DNA from: Nymphaea colorata
Lineage: Eukaryota; Streptophyta; Magnoliopsida; Nymphaeales; Nymphaeaceae
Length of the DNA stretch: 64,000 nt
Reading direction: 5' to 3'
Assembly: GCF_008831285.2 (NCBI RefSeq)
Contig: NC_045149.1
Span: 22,202,535 to 22,266,534 of the forward strand
Positions 50,115 through 62,470 of the stretch are shown piece by piece. A program made the position numbers and the translations under genes. The stretch's first letter is position 1. Every line of letters begins with the position of its first letter. Under the pieces are notes generated by a model, which had not been told where the DNA came from, did not search any database, and was given only the letters and a program-made list of their open reading frames with translations.

Positions 50115-51950
50115 ATTGACAGCTCAACAAAGTGCGTAGATCTTCTGTTCCCTAGGTGCTCGTCTGTAAAATGCGTAGAGCCACAGTGGTGAAAAAAAAA
50201 ACCGGGGGCTTGTCCTAATGTTTCCGTAACAGAGTCCACCTTGCATCTGTACTAATTGCTATTTTATCAATGGACAACAGATCAATTTAGCTGGTATGTC
50301 TTTAATGAGGGAGCAAGGGAGGCGGGAAGTTACTTGAAGGTGACTTTCTTATGGACTTTAGCTGTTGTAGGCAGGGTAAAATTTGCGGAGTCTCTACTAA
50401 ACAGTAGCTTCTCAGGCTAAAGCTGCCGTGAGATTTGGCCAAGACATTTCTTTTGGTTAAAGAATTAGCTGCCAAATTGGTTACTGACAGCTTTGTTGTT
50501 TTGAAAAGCAATAATTCAGGACTCAGACAGCACCACCACTGATATCCTGATCGCTACAGATCATTATTAGCCTCTTAAAATGTTTTTGTCGCTTACCATT
50601 ATTTAAACCATCAACTTAAGATGCTGAATGAGGTTTGATTTACATTTCGGGATCTGCTGCATAGCCAGTGGTTTGGAGCCTACCGCATCAAGTGCAGGCA
50701 AATTGTCCAAGCCCAATTTGTTTTGCCTTTTAGCCTTTGCTGCTGCTACAATAAGCATGGGAATTATGATCCCGACAAGTCGTTTTCATGGTCTCTCGCA
50801 GCCAATTTGTTTTTGTCACATACCGCGGGTGAATAAATAGAGCATGGTTAAATTTTTTCTCGTTGACATGTGATTCGTAATATTAGGAAAAGCCTCAGCT
50901 GGCACTCCCCGCTTATTACGGATTCACCTTCGCTGTAACAGGCAGGCCTACACACCCCTCTATCTGTTCGCTCTTTTCACAGTTTCTAAGAAGATGACCA
51001 TCATGTCCTAACTTGCAGCAACCTCTGTTTCTTACATGGTTCTTCACTTGACCCCCTCTGCTAATCATCAGTATCATGAAGCAGAAGAGCAAAGGTTACC
51101 AAGATACTGTGCTGCTAAACTGGCATTTGGTGAGAATGTTTGACAATTTGAGATCTGACCCTAACCGATGTGCTTATAAATGAAGGCTATCTGGTAGAGA
51201 CGTAAACATGGCATTACCAATTCTTACATGATAGCACTCAGTAACCAGAGTTAGAGGTTAATTTAGATGATATGATAAATGTGTGGATTAGGTTGCAAGC
51301 TATATCACCATCTGCTGGTGATAGAGACACCGGCACCAGCCATTACCGCCGGAGGTCCCGCCTCGACACTGGACCAGCGAGGAGTGATGATGCCATCAAG
51401 TTTCATTTAGTCGACCATGCTTGTTGCCACAATGGGAGTGTGAAGACTCTTTTGTGAACCATGTTAACCGATTAAGTTATCTAATTCGGATGCTCAGTTA
51501 TACAGAAACCGATTCGGAAGCAACAGGATGCTAATCTGTATACGAAATATTAACCATCTGATTATTTCATGATTTCAGTTCAACAAAAAAGAAATCGCCG
51601 AATTTGGAGCTCAATTATTATGAGATTTAGGTGGATATGGGCACAAAGGAATCGGATTAAATTGGCCCAAAGCTCAACAAACCTCAACTAAATTTCGTCA
51701 TTGCAATGAAGATTGCATACATCATCATTCAATTATTACTATACAAATTGCATGGCCAGCCATGGCCAATGACCCCTATTGGAAAAGAATTAAATGTGCT
51801 CATTTTTTTAAAAATCTACTTGTTAACAGGTAGATATTGAGAGGTAAATACTGTGCATATTAAAAAGTCAAATTAGGTTCATATAAAAATATTTCGGTTA
51901 TATAAGAAAATTCTTAAACTACTTGCCCCCAACAAGGTAGCTTTCACGTA
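50115..51950. other. Intergenic DNA and cyclin promoter
   Basis: No coding region is recognisable. The last few hundred bases are the likely promoter of the cyclin gene. No TATA box stands out at the expected place. Confidence 0.45.
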
Positions 51951-51968
51951 GCTGTGACTCTCTCTCTA

Positions 51969-51994
51969 CTGTCTCTCTTATACAAGAGAGACAG
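51969..51994 (+). promoter_or_regulatory. Perfect hairpin in the cyclin 5' leader
   Basis: CTGTCTCTCTT (51969-51979) and AAGAGAGACAG (51984-51994) are perfectly complementary around the loop ATAC. The hairpin ends 26 bases before the start codon and lies within a CT/GA-rich stretch. If transcribed it would form a stable 11-bp stem close to the initiation site. Confidence 0.6.
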
Positions 51995-52020
51995 AGGAGA
52001 GGGCAGAAACTGAGGAAGAG

Positions 52021-55000
52021 ATGGGGGAGATCCACCATCCACAGGTCATCCCCAAGGTGGTCACCTTCCTCTCTTCTCTGTTGGAGAGAGTAGCAGAGTC
52101 TAATGATATTGCTGAAGCTGCCTTCTTTTCTGGGTCGCCGCCATTGTCATCATCACCGCCATCGCCGTCTTCTGCCCTACCGCCGTTTTCTTTCCCGCAG
52201 AGGACTTCCGTGTTCCATGGACTCACCAGACCCACCATCTCAATCCGCAGCTACCTAGAGCGGATCTTCCGGTACGCCAATTGCAGCCCCTCTTGCTTTG
52301 TGGTCGCCTACATCTACCTCGACCGGTTCGCGAGCAAGCAGCCGGCGACGCCCATCACCTCCTACAACGTCCACCGTCTCCTCATCACCAGCGTCATGGT
52401 CGCCGCAAAATTCTTGGATGACCTGTAAGCTGCCGACCTTCCGTTCTCTGATCTCTTCAAAATTTTCTCCTCCTGCTTAATGGACGCCGGGCTAGGTGGT
52501 GCTAGACAGATCGAGTCTACACTTGGTTCGATTAAATCACATGAACCATATCGTGATTGAGGTTCCTCTCTTAGCTACGTCACTAGGTTGAGAAAGGAAA
52601 TCTGTTGTTGATGTTCCTTGTCAAAGTGTATAGTCTAGCCATGGAGTTGGAGGAATTGGGGATAAAACTTAATTAGCAGCCGGAGGTCTGCCGGCGTGAT
52701 GACAGGAGAATTTCTTTATCAAACTAGATGAAGGAGGACTTACCGAACATACCCATGATCTATAACGTTTTCTTTTAGGTGATATCAGTTTAATTCTCTT
52801 TTATTTAACTACTTACTTTTTATGTAATTTAGTATTTTAAACGTAGCATGTTCACTGTTAGTCCTTCAAACATTGAGCATGAATTTGTAAAATTTCACTA
52901 CTGACAAGCCAGGTTTCTGGCCTGAATGGCCTTAATACCCATCACGTTTTTAGAATAAAAAAAAATTGACCTGCCGGAAACCCGGCCAAAGCATATTCCT
53001 GATGGGAGTTTTCCGCTGCCTTCACCATGACGGGTCTGCCACCATCTGGGTTTTGGTCCCGGAGGTCTTTGTTTGTTGATTCCCAAATGCACAAGTCAAT
53101 TCTAGATATGGTGGATTTCATTTATTGGAAGGCGTAACATAGTTGGGAATTATTGGGATTGCAGCCTTGTACCATTTTTAAAGCGGGTCAAGTGGAGAGT
53201 AGTTCCTGCTGAAAAAATAATATGAGTAGTAGTAGTCAAATAATGAGGGTTGGTCCATTGGACCCGCTTGTGGCTGTTATCCAGCCAGTCATCACCGTGA
53301 GTCATTCTAATTTTTAATCTAAACTGAATGAAATCCATCAACGAGGGTGTAGCATTGTCATCATTTTGTTTGCAGTTTAGAGAAGTAGTACTCATGAAAA
53401 TTGAACAATGACCATGCTTTCATAAGTCGGCCGCCATGACCAACTGCGCTATACCTCTTGGGTCCATTTTTCCTATGCTTTATACACTTGCTTCTTGAAT
53501 GAATTCACCAAGTACAATGCTACTTTAACGTGCAATTTAAAGTAGAAGAGGCACGCTTGTTCTCCATCAATTGGAGGCCATTAAATTGAGCAATCAATGC
53601 TCCAACCTGCTTTCATGTTCTGTCCAGCTATATGCTATTGTTCCATGGTACATAAATATTTCTTAATACTTTGAGCCTTGAAGCAGGCTGGTTTGTAGCC
53701 TTCTCTATAGTTGCCTATGGGTGCGGCAGTTGCGCCGAAAGCCTCGCCGAATTAGTTATATATTCGATCTCATGTGGAATAATATGCAACGACATGCATT
53801 GAGTGTCATTGAATTATAGATGTGTATTGAACCTCTAATCGGTGACCTTTTAAAACAATGGATCTCATATCTCCCATACTTTATAGATTTCAGCAGGAGG
53901 TAGACATACATGTATCTCTACTTGGTTCTTCATCGGCCCCTAGAGTGTTGGATTGGATATGAGTATAAGGTGCCAGTGCTAGGTCTTATAGGAGTCGTTT
54001 GACTGCAGAGACACATTTTGTGAATGTTTCATGAATTTGCCCAAAAGATTGGTATAAATTCATTGGATACTACAACTATTGTTCCATGAACCTACTTCAA
54101 TTTTTTGAACAGATTCATGAGACATTCACATAGTTCATTCAAGACAGTCACTTGGCAGCAATCGTTGATGCCTCATACCCTTGCAGTCCCTCCAGGTTCC
54201 TTGTGGCTTAGATTCGAATCCGTTCCACCAATTTGACATCCCCACAACTTATTGAGAGATCCAGAAAGACAATTCCTTAACTTTTCCTGAGGCCAATCAG
54301 ATCCAGAAAATTTAGAACCTTGAACGTTGAAGCAAACTCATCCTAAGCCAACAAACCTCTGGTCATTTATTGTTCTAGAATCCAATGCAAAGTTAGTTAG
54401 AATTTTAGGAAAACTTTCAGCTGAAGAATCCTGGAATCTTTTCTTCCCCTTGCCAATAATATAATCACCAAATGCATACGGAATACTCAGTTCTTTCAAC
54501 CTCCCCAACAAAACAAAATTCATATCGTGTTCATGTTAGGTGATCAAAACGTGGGGTCAATTCTGCACGATTTGGCCTGCCACTTGACCAAATCTTGCAT
54601 AGATGAACGTGAGCACCACCAAATTGGAGCCCATTAGGTGTATTAAATGAAGCAAACAGCAAGCTCTGAACATGTTTATATACTTGTTATATGTACTTTA
54701 TACACATGTATATACATTTAATAGACTCTGAACATCTTTTCTATGTTTTCATATGCAGTTATATTACCAAAATCTCAAAACAAACATCTCACTCTTACTC
54801 GGGTCGTAAAAGATTGAGCCTGGGCTTGGCTTAGTTCATATCATCCTTAATTATGAGCAATCCTAAAGAATGGCTCGGCTTGATTACGGGCCCGAGTCTG
54901 TAATACTAGTTTAAACCATCATGCTTAATTATCCTGTCGTTTATAAGAGTTAAAATACTAAATAAATAATTTATGGGCTAAAATTCAGTGTTCTTTTGAT

Positions 55001-55465
55001 TCTAATCACAGTTGAGCAGGCAAGCAAGTTGAATTATGCAATATCCTTTTCATATGACAATAATGTGACAAAAATTTAAGTTGGTATAGTGTCACATCAA
55101 AGGGTTTGATAATTAAGTGTTAGTTGTGCTATTGTGATTGATTTCATAATTAAACAAGTTGTGCTTATTACAGGTACTACAACAATGCTTATTATGCCAA
55201 AGTCGGTGGGGTTAGCACCACTGAGATGAACTGTTTGGAGATTGATTTCCTTTTCAGCCTCGGATTCCAACTGAACGTCACGCCGCCGACGTTCCATGCT
55301 TACTGCATGTATCTGCAGAGGGGGATGCTGGAGTTTGAGTACTGCAACATACAGAGACCACTCAGGATCCATGGCTGTTATGCTTCTTCACCTTCTGGTT
55401 CTTCTGATGAGGCCACCTCTCAGAATCAACAGTTTGCTGTTTGTTGTACAGACAATTCTGTGTAA
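52021..55465 (+). CDS. CYCU4-1: U-type (P-type) cyclin, CYCU4-like
   Basis: Two exons (52021-52424, 55174-55465) give 231 residues. The protein matches plant U4-type cyclins, which are PHO80-like regulatory partners of CDKs in cell division and, for Arabidopsis CYCU4;1, brassinosteroid-regulated growth. The start [29 protein letters not shown] is followed by a Pro/Ser-rich insert (about 39-60) longer than I recall in Arabidopsis. The cyclin box then follows: [56 protein letters not shown] and [14 protein letters not shown]. The single 2.75-kb intron interrupts the L codon after KFLDD, a conserved position in the family. Exon 1 is GC-rich compared with its surroundings. The Ser-rich C-terminal tail is variable. 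Paralogue assignment within U4 is uncertain. Confidence 0.93.
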
Positions 55466-56542
55466 ATATAGGAGACTATGGAAATCAATCCACCCCCCCC
55501 TTTTCTTCTACTCTCTTTTCTTACTCACTTTCTCAGGTTAAGAAGCAGCTTTAATTCAAAATTTGGCTCTTGCATGTGTTTGCTGGATCCACTATTACAA
55601 AAAACAGTCTTATTAGAAAAAGATGCGTATAATACTGAAAAACACAGTCAACTATATAATACCCGTTTTATTCTCATCTTAAAAAAAAACGTTAGAAACT
55701 AAAAAAACATGTATAAAACTCGTATTAGACCTTTTTTTTTTTCGTTTTTTCATATTTTTTATGATTTTTTATAATTTTTAGGATTTTTATTAAATGTTTT
55801 AAATTTTTTAAAAATTTGTCGAAATTTTCTCGCTTTATTCTTAAGATAAACAACTTTGCCGTATTATACCCATCTTTTTCCTCGCCGTATAATACTCGTA
55901 CACGTTTTTTGTAACAATGGCTGGATTTTGGGCTGAAAGTCTTACAAGTGTCATTGTGTGAAATTTTTTTTGGCTCGGCGTGTGATACAAAATCTGAATA
56001 GTTGAATGTCTAGGTAGAGTGTCTTAAAATATGCTGTCCCAAAAGTACATGATCAGTTTCAAATATAAAACTTAATCTCTTGGGATGGTTAATCCCCATT
56101 CATCTGATAATGAATTTAGGGCATTTGATGGTTTGGAATTTTATTTTAATAATGAAAATTTCAGAATCATAATTCCTCTTCAAACTAGAATGAAACCAAA
56201 ATTTCTGGTTTCATTTTCCTAATTTTGGAAACAAAAAAACCTTGTTTGTTCAATAATTCTAATTTTTTAAAAATTAAGCATTTTGATTAAAAAATTACGT
56301 GATTCTTGGTATAGCAAACGCTCGTAAGTCATATACACTCTCAATGGTAAAGCAGAAAACAGAGGTTGCCTTTGAGACATTCTATCTCATAACCGTGGGA
56401 TGTCCGGTGATCTTGAAATGGGTTGTCTCGTAACACCACATGTGCAGCATTCAAACATGGATGCCTAATGCACCCTTCATTCAGATACGTTGCATGCGCA
56501 AAAAATAAGAACAATTTCAAAAACAGCAATAGGTTCCTTCTG

Positions 56543-56544
<2 letters not shown>

Positions 56545-56574
<30 letters not shown>
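56545..56574. repeat. (TA)n microsatellite
   Basis: About 14 TA units inside AT-rich intergenic DNA. Confidence 0.9.
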
Positions 56575-56576
<2 letters not shown>

Positions 56577-56615
56577 ACTCACTTGAATCAACTATGAACC
56601 GACCAAAAAAAGAGA

Positions 56616-56900
56616 AAATTATTGTATTCATTTTTTTTAAATATAATACCTAAAAATAAAAACATTATGATATTTATAAAATAAAAAGAAAGGGAGTGAC
56701 ACAGGTCGACTCGGGCTGGGTCTTGCAACACTGAATTGAACTTTGGACAACAAAGAAAAAAAGGTAAAAAGAAAATTGAGGACCAGAGACCACCACAAAG
56801 CACATGCCTAGATGCTTGTGAACAAAGATGCCAATGGCAAGGCGACCTACTGGAGATTTTTATTTATTGGGGATAAGAAGACGGAGTCCAGAAGCAAGGA
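56616..56900. repeat. Dispersed repeat, copy A
   Basis: This segment shares TTGTATTCA, GCACATGCCTAGATGCTTGTGAA, GATGCCAATG and CTACTGGAGATTT in the same order with 60380-60715. It lacks about 50 bases present in the other copy. Identity is patchy, so the duplication is old. No ORF. Confidence 0.6.
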
Positions 56901-57230
56901 ATAAAAAATAAGAGAAGGCTCATCTAAGTTCTCAGCCTATTAAGTCGCTCACATAAGGAAAATGAGTACACTAAAAACGATGCAAAAATGCATATAACTA
57001 AATCCTGTACTTTCAGGTTAGAGGAGAAGGAGACCCATCACCTGGCAAAAGGCGAAGTTTTTATCCAACCCCTCGTCTCTATAGAATATAGAGTCTGCTC
57101 TGTTCGTACCTCAAGATGCTACCCACACTGTAGTTCAACTTGCACTTTGATGGTCTTCTTTTTGCTTCACAGACAGTTGCAAAATTTAAAATGGATACTG
57201 ATTACCTACCAGCCATTGTTCCGTTCATCG

Positions 57231-57457
57231 CACCAACCATTTCAAGGACAACTAGAACACTGTACTCGATCCAACATAGGATACTGAGCAGTAGATTCAC
57301 TATATATATATATTGTCCATTACACCAACCCTTTCAAATATATATATTGTCCATTACACCAACCCTTTCAAAGACAACTAGAATACTATACTTTATCCAA
57401 CATGGAGATACTGAGCAGTAGATCCACTACATATACATACATATAGAGCAGTAGATC

Positions 57458-57512
<55 letters not shown>
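57231..57512. repeat. Tandem array ending in a (TA)n tract
   Basis: A unit starting CACCAACC occurs at 57231, 57323 and 57357. The first and third copies share about 90 bases (CTAGAACACTGTACT-like, then ATACTGAGCAGTAGATCCAC) at a period of about 126. The second and third form a 34-bp tandem pair around TATATTGTCCATTACACC. The array ends in (TA)n at 57461-57512. Confidence 0.75.
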
Positions 57513-57517
<5 letters not shown>

Positions 57518-60379
57518 GGGCAGTGAGCAGTCCATGGCCATGTCTTAATCTAGTGCACGACAGACAAAAACTTATTGATTTCTGTTGTCATCCAAAAAAT
57601 TTTGCTTGTGGAAGTCCCCAACAAGGAGGATCGAACATAGTTCTTTCCATATCCAGCTAATTAGATATTGCTTAACGCAACTGGTGGTACTCAGACTCAA
57701 TTATATATATATATATATTGGGTATCTGTCAAAATCAGAGATATCAATCAGATTTGGTAGGAAAAGAACCTCCCTATCACATGTGAATCCAATTTGGGAT
57801 GTTCATTTTCTTATTGGATTCAAATTCTTCCGCTTGGGCCTGAAAGAAAAGTCCCTCGAACTGTTGATATCATTCTGCCATTTTTGTAAACCTTTTTCCA
57901 AGAAGTTCTCTTCATCTGGCTTTCTTAATCGTCCTGTAGTTGTTTCCTGTGTTTCCCCAAAATCTCAAATTGCATTGTAAAATAGGATTGAATAGGAAGA
58001 CTTGAATAAAATTGAAGGCAAATCTAGTAACTATTCGTCCCACTCTTACATCAGGTTCGGGCTTTTGGTTCGACAGACTCTATAACGCCAGCTGCCTGCC
58101 CACCCAAACACACAAAAACAGCTTTGGTTCCAAGAACCATTTTGCTCATGACATTGTTGGCTTTGCGAGTGCTTTGACTCAAGGGAAGCTAAAGCTTTGC
58201 GCATGTTTAGAGATATTTGATTTGATTCACCAGCACAAATGGGGTACCATGTTTAGGGATATCAGTAGATCCAATTTAGATGCATATCCAACTTAACAGC
58301 TTCAAAAAATTAGTATGAAAAAAATTTGATGTCCCATTAAGAAATCAATTTGGAATTACATTTAAAAATAACGTCCCATTGAATTTGGACCCAAATTTGG
58401 ACTTAAGTAAATACCTGATCAGATTCAGATTCCGATTAGATATAGTTTGAAATAAATATCCTATATCACAAATCCAAATATTTTGAAAGTTGTATCTTAA
58501 CATATGGCAATTAATAGGGTTTGCATAGAGTCAGATGTTAATCTAAATATCAGATTTAGATATGGCATATGTTCTTCTTCGTTCATATTTGAATCCAAAT
58601 AATGGACAATCAAAAAGTTAATTTTGTAGAAGAGTATATCAAATTCGTGTTCCATTGACATCCATAGCATGTCTGCTTAATATCTTTACGTGCACATTTA
58701 AGTTGGCATTTACTAATTAAGTTGGCATTTACTAATTAAGCAGGAATTGAAACCGTGGACCAGTGTTACAAAATCAGATCACAAAAAACAGTTTCTGAAT
58801 TGAGTCGGCCAAAATGCTGATCCTGTGAATCCGCCGCCACTAAATAGGTTCTGACAAATGAAAAATATAAAAAAAATTATAAAATCATTTAAAAATAAAG
58901 AAAATTATTACCACATCTGAGAAATAATGCCAGATAGATCTGTGCGTCGAAAATTTGAAGTAATTATGGCACTCCATTAATTGTTTTTTTTTTTTGTAAA
59001 ATCTAAGGTAGAGATAATGAGAGCAAAACACCATCACCGTTTTTTGAACTAAAAGAAGTAGTTGGCTAAACTTTGCAACGTTGCAATTAAGCCTTGGCCG
59101 CTACTGGGGCATGCAGTACCCGGCTCAAGTCGGGCCGAGGTTCAAAAAAAAGGAACCCAGGCTGGTTTTATAATTTATCTAGCTGGCCCGGGTCAACCCG
59201 ATAAGCTCGGGTGGACTGGGCTCTATAATGAGTTTTTAAAATTTCTTATTAAATTATATATATATATAATATTTTATTATGACTAATTATATTTATATTT
59301 TTTAATTTAAAATATATTTTTAAATTTGATTGGGCTGGGTTCTGGCAGAGCTCGGGCTTATTATCAGGTCAGGCCGGCCCGATGCCTAGGTTTAGTTGCA
59401 ATTAGTTTCATATTGAATGTTGCAGCCGTATGGTATAATGAAATACTCCTTTTGCCCACCCGAAACGACTGAAAGTCCTGTAATTTGGTGTGGAAACTTA
59501 AACAACAAAGAATTGTGATCAATCATACCGGACAGCTCCTTTGTTGAGCAAGGGAATGAAACAAGTAGGCGAGACAGTCTACCAAACACCCAAAAAGAAT
59601 GAAACTTTCAACTTGCAAACAATGACACAAATGATGAGGAGAAAACAGCAATATCATCATATTAGCAGATGCTTCAACAGCGCTCAGGAAAAAACTGACT
59701 ACATAAACCAACCTGACATATAGCAAAAAAGGCTACCTAGCTTATGATATATCACAGTGTGACCTTATTATTTGCAAACAAGAAAACAAATGATGGGATA
59801 ATTAAACATACACACAAACACGAGGTAAACAAAGTACCTAGTCAAAAGACTTGTATTAATTTCTCACAATTTTATTGATTTGAACTTATTTATTTATTTA
59901 TCTTTCCAACTCTCTTTTATTAAATAAACTTTAACATGAAAAGAAAGGTAAATTGAAAAGGGTTGTTAGAGTTGTGACAAGCCATTCATTGTCTAGTGTC
60001 GGGAGTTTTAGATCCGGCGTTTGGCCGAACCCAATATTTTGTACTTGAATTTGAGAAAGCGCAATCATAATGAATGTGGTATGCTTAAATCTATATGTTT
60101 CTAAAACTATACGAAATCACTAAATACCATAGATTGTGCAAAAATATTTCAAACTTAATTGTCATAGCCTTACTTTTAAACCCACATAATTCGAGCAGGG
60201 AAAAAGTATACGGCGATTAAAATTTGTCTGTATCCACCAATAACACTCTAGTCTCTGTCCACCAAACCTCTCTCTCGAGAGGAAACCGGGGCGTGATAAT
60301 TAAACTCTGGTGATAAAATTAGAGAACCCAAGCTGCTGAATCGTTCGATTCAAGTTGAATCAGTTGTGAATAAAAAAAT

Positions 60380-60715
60380 ATTGTATTCACTTTTATCGGA
60401 AAAATGTACTAGTAATTAAAAACAAAACTTTGAAATATTTGTAAAAAAAAAAGGAGCAGGAAGTCAGAGTGGGCAATCGGTTTGCCACTGAATATTCAAT
60501 TAGAGTTGTCTCACTCAGGCTATATGGACAGTAGGATCTTACATAAAAATGACCTTCAACAATCACAAGGCACATGCTTAGATGCTTGTGAATAACGACG
60601 CCAATGTGAAAATTTTAAGAACCAAGTTGTTGTTACAAACTTTCATGTCATGAGGATCTACTGGAGATTTATTTATTTACTTATTCATTTTTTGGTGAAG
60701 GATGCAGACGAGAGA
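60380..60715. repeat. Dispersed repeat, copy B
   Basis: This is the second copy of the repeat described at 56616-56900, carrying about 50 extra bases between GACGCCAATG and CTACTGGAGATTT. It ends about 60 bases before the hAT-like element at 60776. Confidence 0.6.
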
Positions 60716-60775
60716 TTACATAAGCCTATAAAGCTGATCAGTGAAGTGGAATTGACCAATTCCACCATCCGAGCA

Positions 60776-61183
60776 TAAGGCTGCACACGAGTGGAGCAGA
60801 GCCCGAGCTTGTTTCAGCTCGAGCTTGACTCGGCTAAAAAAACTCGAGCTTGAACTCGACTTGTTTAACCCATTTAACTTGTTTAGAGTTAACTCGCTTG
60901 GTGTTAAGTCGTTTAACTCGTGTAAGCGTTAATGTAACTCGTTTAACTCGTGAACGTTTAACTTGTGTAACTTGTGAAAATTTATTTTTACCCTAAACGT
61001 TAATATAGAGTACATGGTTACAAGCCGAGTCGAGTTTCTGAAACTCGAGCTCGAGTCATCTCATTTCGAGTATCTTTGCCAGTTCAAACTCAATTTGCTT
61101 CATCATATCAAGCACGAGCCGACTTTTTCGATGAGTTCGAGTCGAACTCAAGTTGGCTTGGCTTGGCTCGTTGTGCAGCCTTA
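60776..61183. mobile_element. hAT-like MITE, second copy of the TAGGGCTG family
   Basis: This 408-bp element begins TAAGGCTGCACA and ends TGTGCAGCCTTA, with an interior of GAGCTCGAG and GTTTAACTCGTG words like the 17261-17682 element. The 8-bp flanks are no longer identical, so it is older. No ORF. Confidence 0.72.
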
Positions 61184-62470
61184 TGTGAGAGAGAGAACCT
61201 AAACCTCCCCATCATTTTTTTCCTGCCCCCAGCGCATAGGGCTGCACTGGTGCCACCGGCGATGAACCGTGCTTGCATGTCAACTACTGCATCACCATCT
61301 CCCTGTTTGCACAAAGCAGTCCACAACAAATAACAGAAGCAGTGGCCGCAATGAGACAGATTTTTTTTAAGCGCATTTGGCAGACTGTGAAACACACAGA
61401 AGCAGGCAGTAGAAGCAGAAACCATCCAAAGGCAGAGGAAGTTTGAACATGCACAATCCTGAGAGCAGATAGAGTCTATTTTCAGAAAGGAACCATTAAA
61501 AAAGCAGGGCAAAGAGGTAATAAAAAAAGTCTCAACATGTGCAATAAGAAATAAACAGTGGCAGGAAGACGATAAAAGATTGCAGAAAGTTTTAATACAT
61601 GCAGTTAATAAATAAACAGGGTAGACGAAGGAGATTAATGACATTTAGATGAAACCTTTACCATTGTAGGCTAAGAAGTAACTCGCCAAATTGATAGTTA
61701 AGTGTTGAAAACAGTAACAGTCTTAAATATAAGGAACAAAATTCTCCGTTTGAAAACTACTAGTTGCTACTTAAAGATGGTGGCATTGCTGTTCCTTCAA
61801 GTAATTAGCCAGCAATCTGTCATAAAGAATGGGTTCAATAGCTAGTAAATTTCGATTCTGCTTTTCCTTTGTTCCTGGAATTCAAACATTGTGCATGTCT
61901 AGTGGTTTTCGAAAAGAGCAGATTGGGTGAAATGTATCTACACAAGATTTTTGTTGCACATGTGATTTTGCATTTTTGAAAACAGGAAAGAGATTGGCCT
62001 TTTCAGATGCATAAATGTGATTTGCAGTGAAGATATCTTTTAAAAATCTATAGATTTCAAAAGTTCATCTGAACATCCCAATGAACTGATCCAGTAATGC
62101 ATTGATTCAGAGGCCATTTTCACAAGAAATATTCTTCAAAAGTTAGTAACCTGTATCTAGAACTATGGCGGAAGAGTGAGATAAATGTTAGGAACAAGGT
62201 TCTCTGTTTTTCTCTCTCTTACAACATCAAGATAAGAAAATGAAGAAGAAAAAGACACAAGGTTCTCTTATATCCAAGTATAAAGAACCGCTCCTTCTTA
62301 AACATGAGAATTAGCGTAAACCTGTAAAAAGATCCACAAGAATTAGGAAAACTTATTAACCATAGATCAGACTCCACATTTCAACAAGTCACTCTATAAA
62401 TTCTTAACTAAACAAAAAAGAGAGAGAAAAGCCATCGCCCATGGGGAAGCTGGATCTTGGCGTTCCAGCG
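61184..62470. other. Intergenic DNA and DUF247 3' flank
   Basis: No gene is recognisable. A minus-strand opening of 178 codons at 61108-61644 is Cys- and Ser-rich, runs into the MITE and shows no domain; I treat it as chance. The last few hundred bases left of 62471 are the likely DUF247 3' UTR. Confidence 0.45.

Larger units (their letters stand above)
55466..60775. other. Long intergenic region rich in repeats, no gene seen
   Basis: AT-rich DNA with (TA)n tracts, a TA-anchored tandem array near 57.2-57.5 kb, a small 19-bp duplication near 58.70-58.74 kb, and a GGCCCGGG-rich patch at about 59.1-59.4 kb that looks like an old element. A dispersed repeat is shared between 56.6-56.9 and 60.4-60.7 kb. 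None of the open stretches has a recognisable domain. Confidence 0.5.

Noticed and set aside
54100-54523. Possible leucine-rich or other gene fragment in the cyclin intron
   Set aside because: Short minus-strand openings with leucine-rich words, but the frame is repeatedly broken and no motif is firm.
61108-61644. Minus-strand opening of 178 codons
   Set aside because: It runs into the hAT-like MITE, is Cys/Ser-rich without a domain, and the underlying DNA is low-complexity AAGCAG-type sequence.
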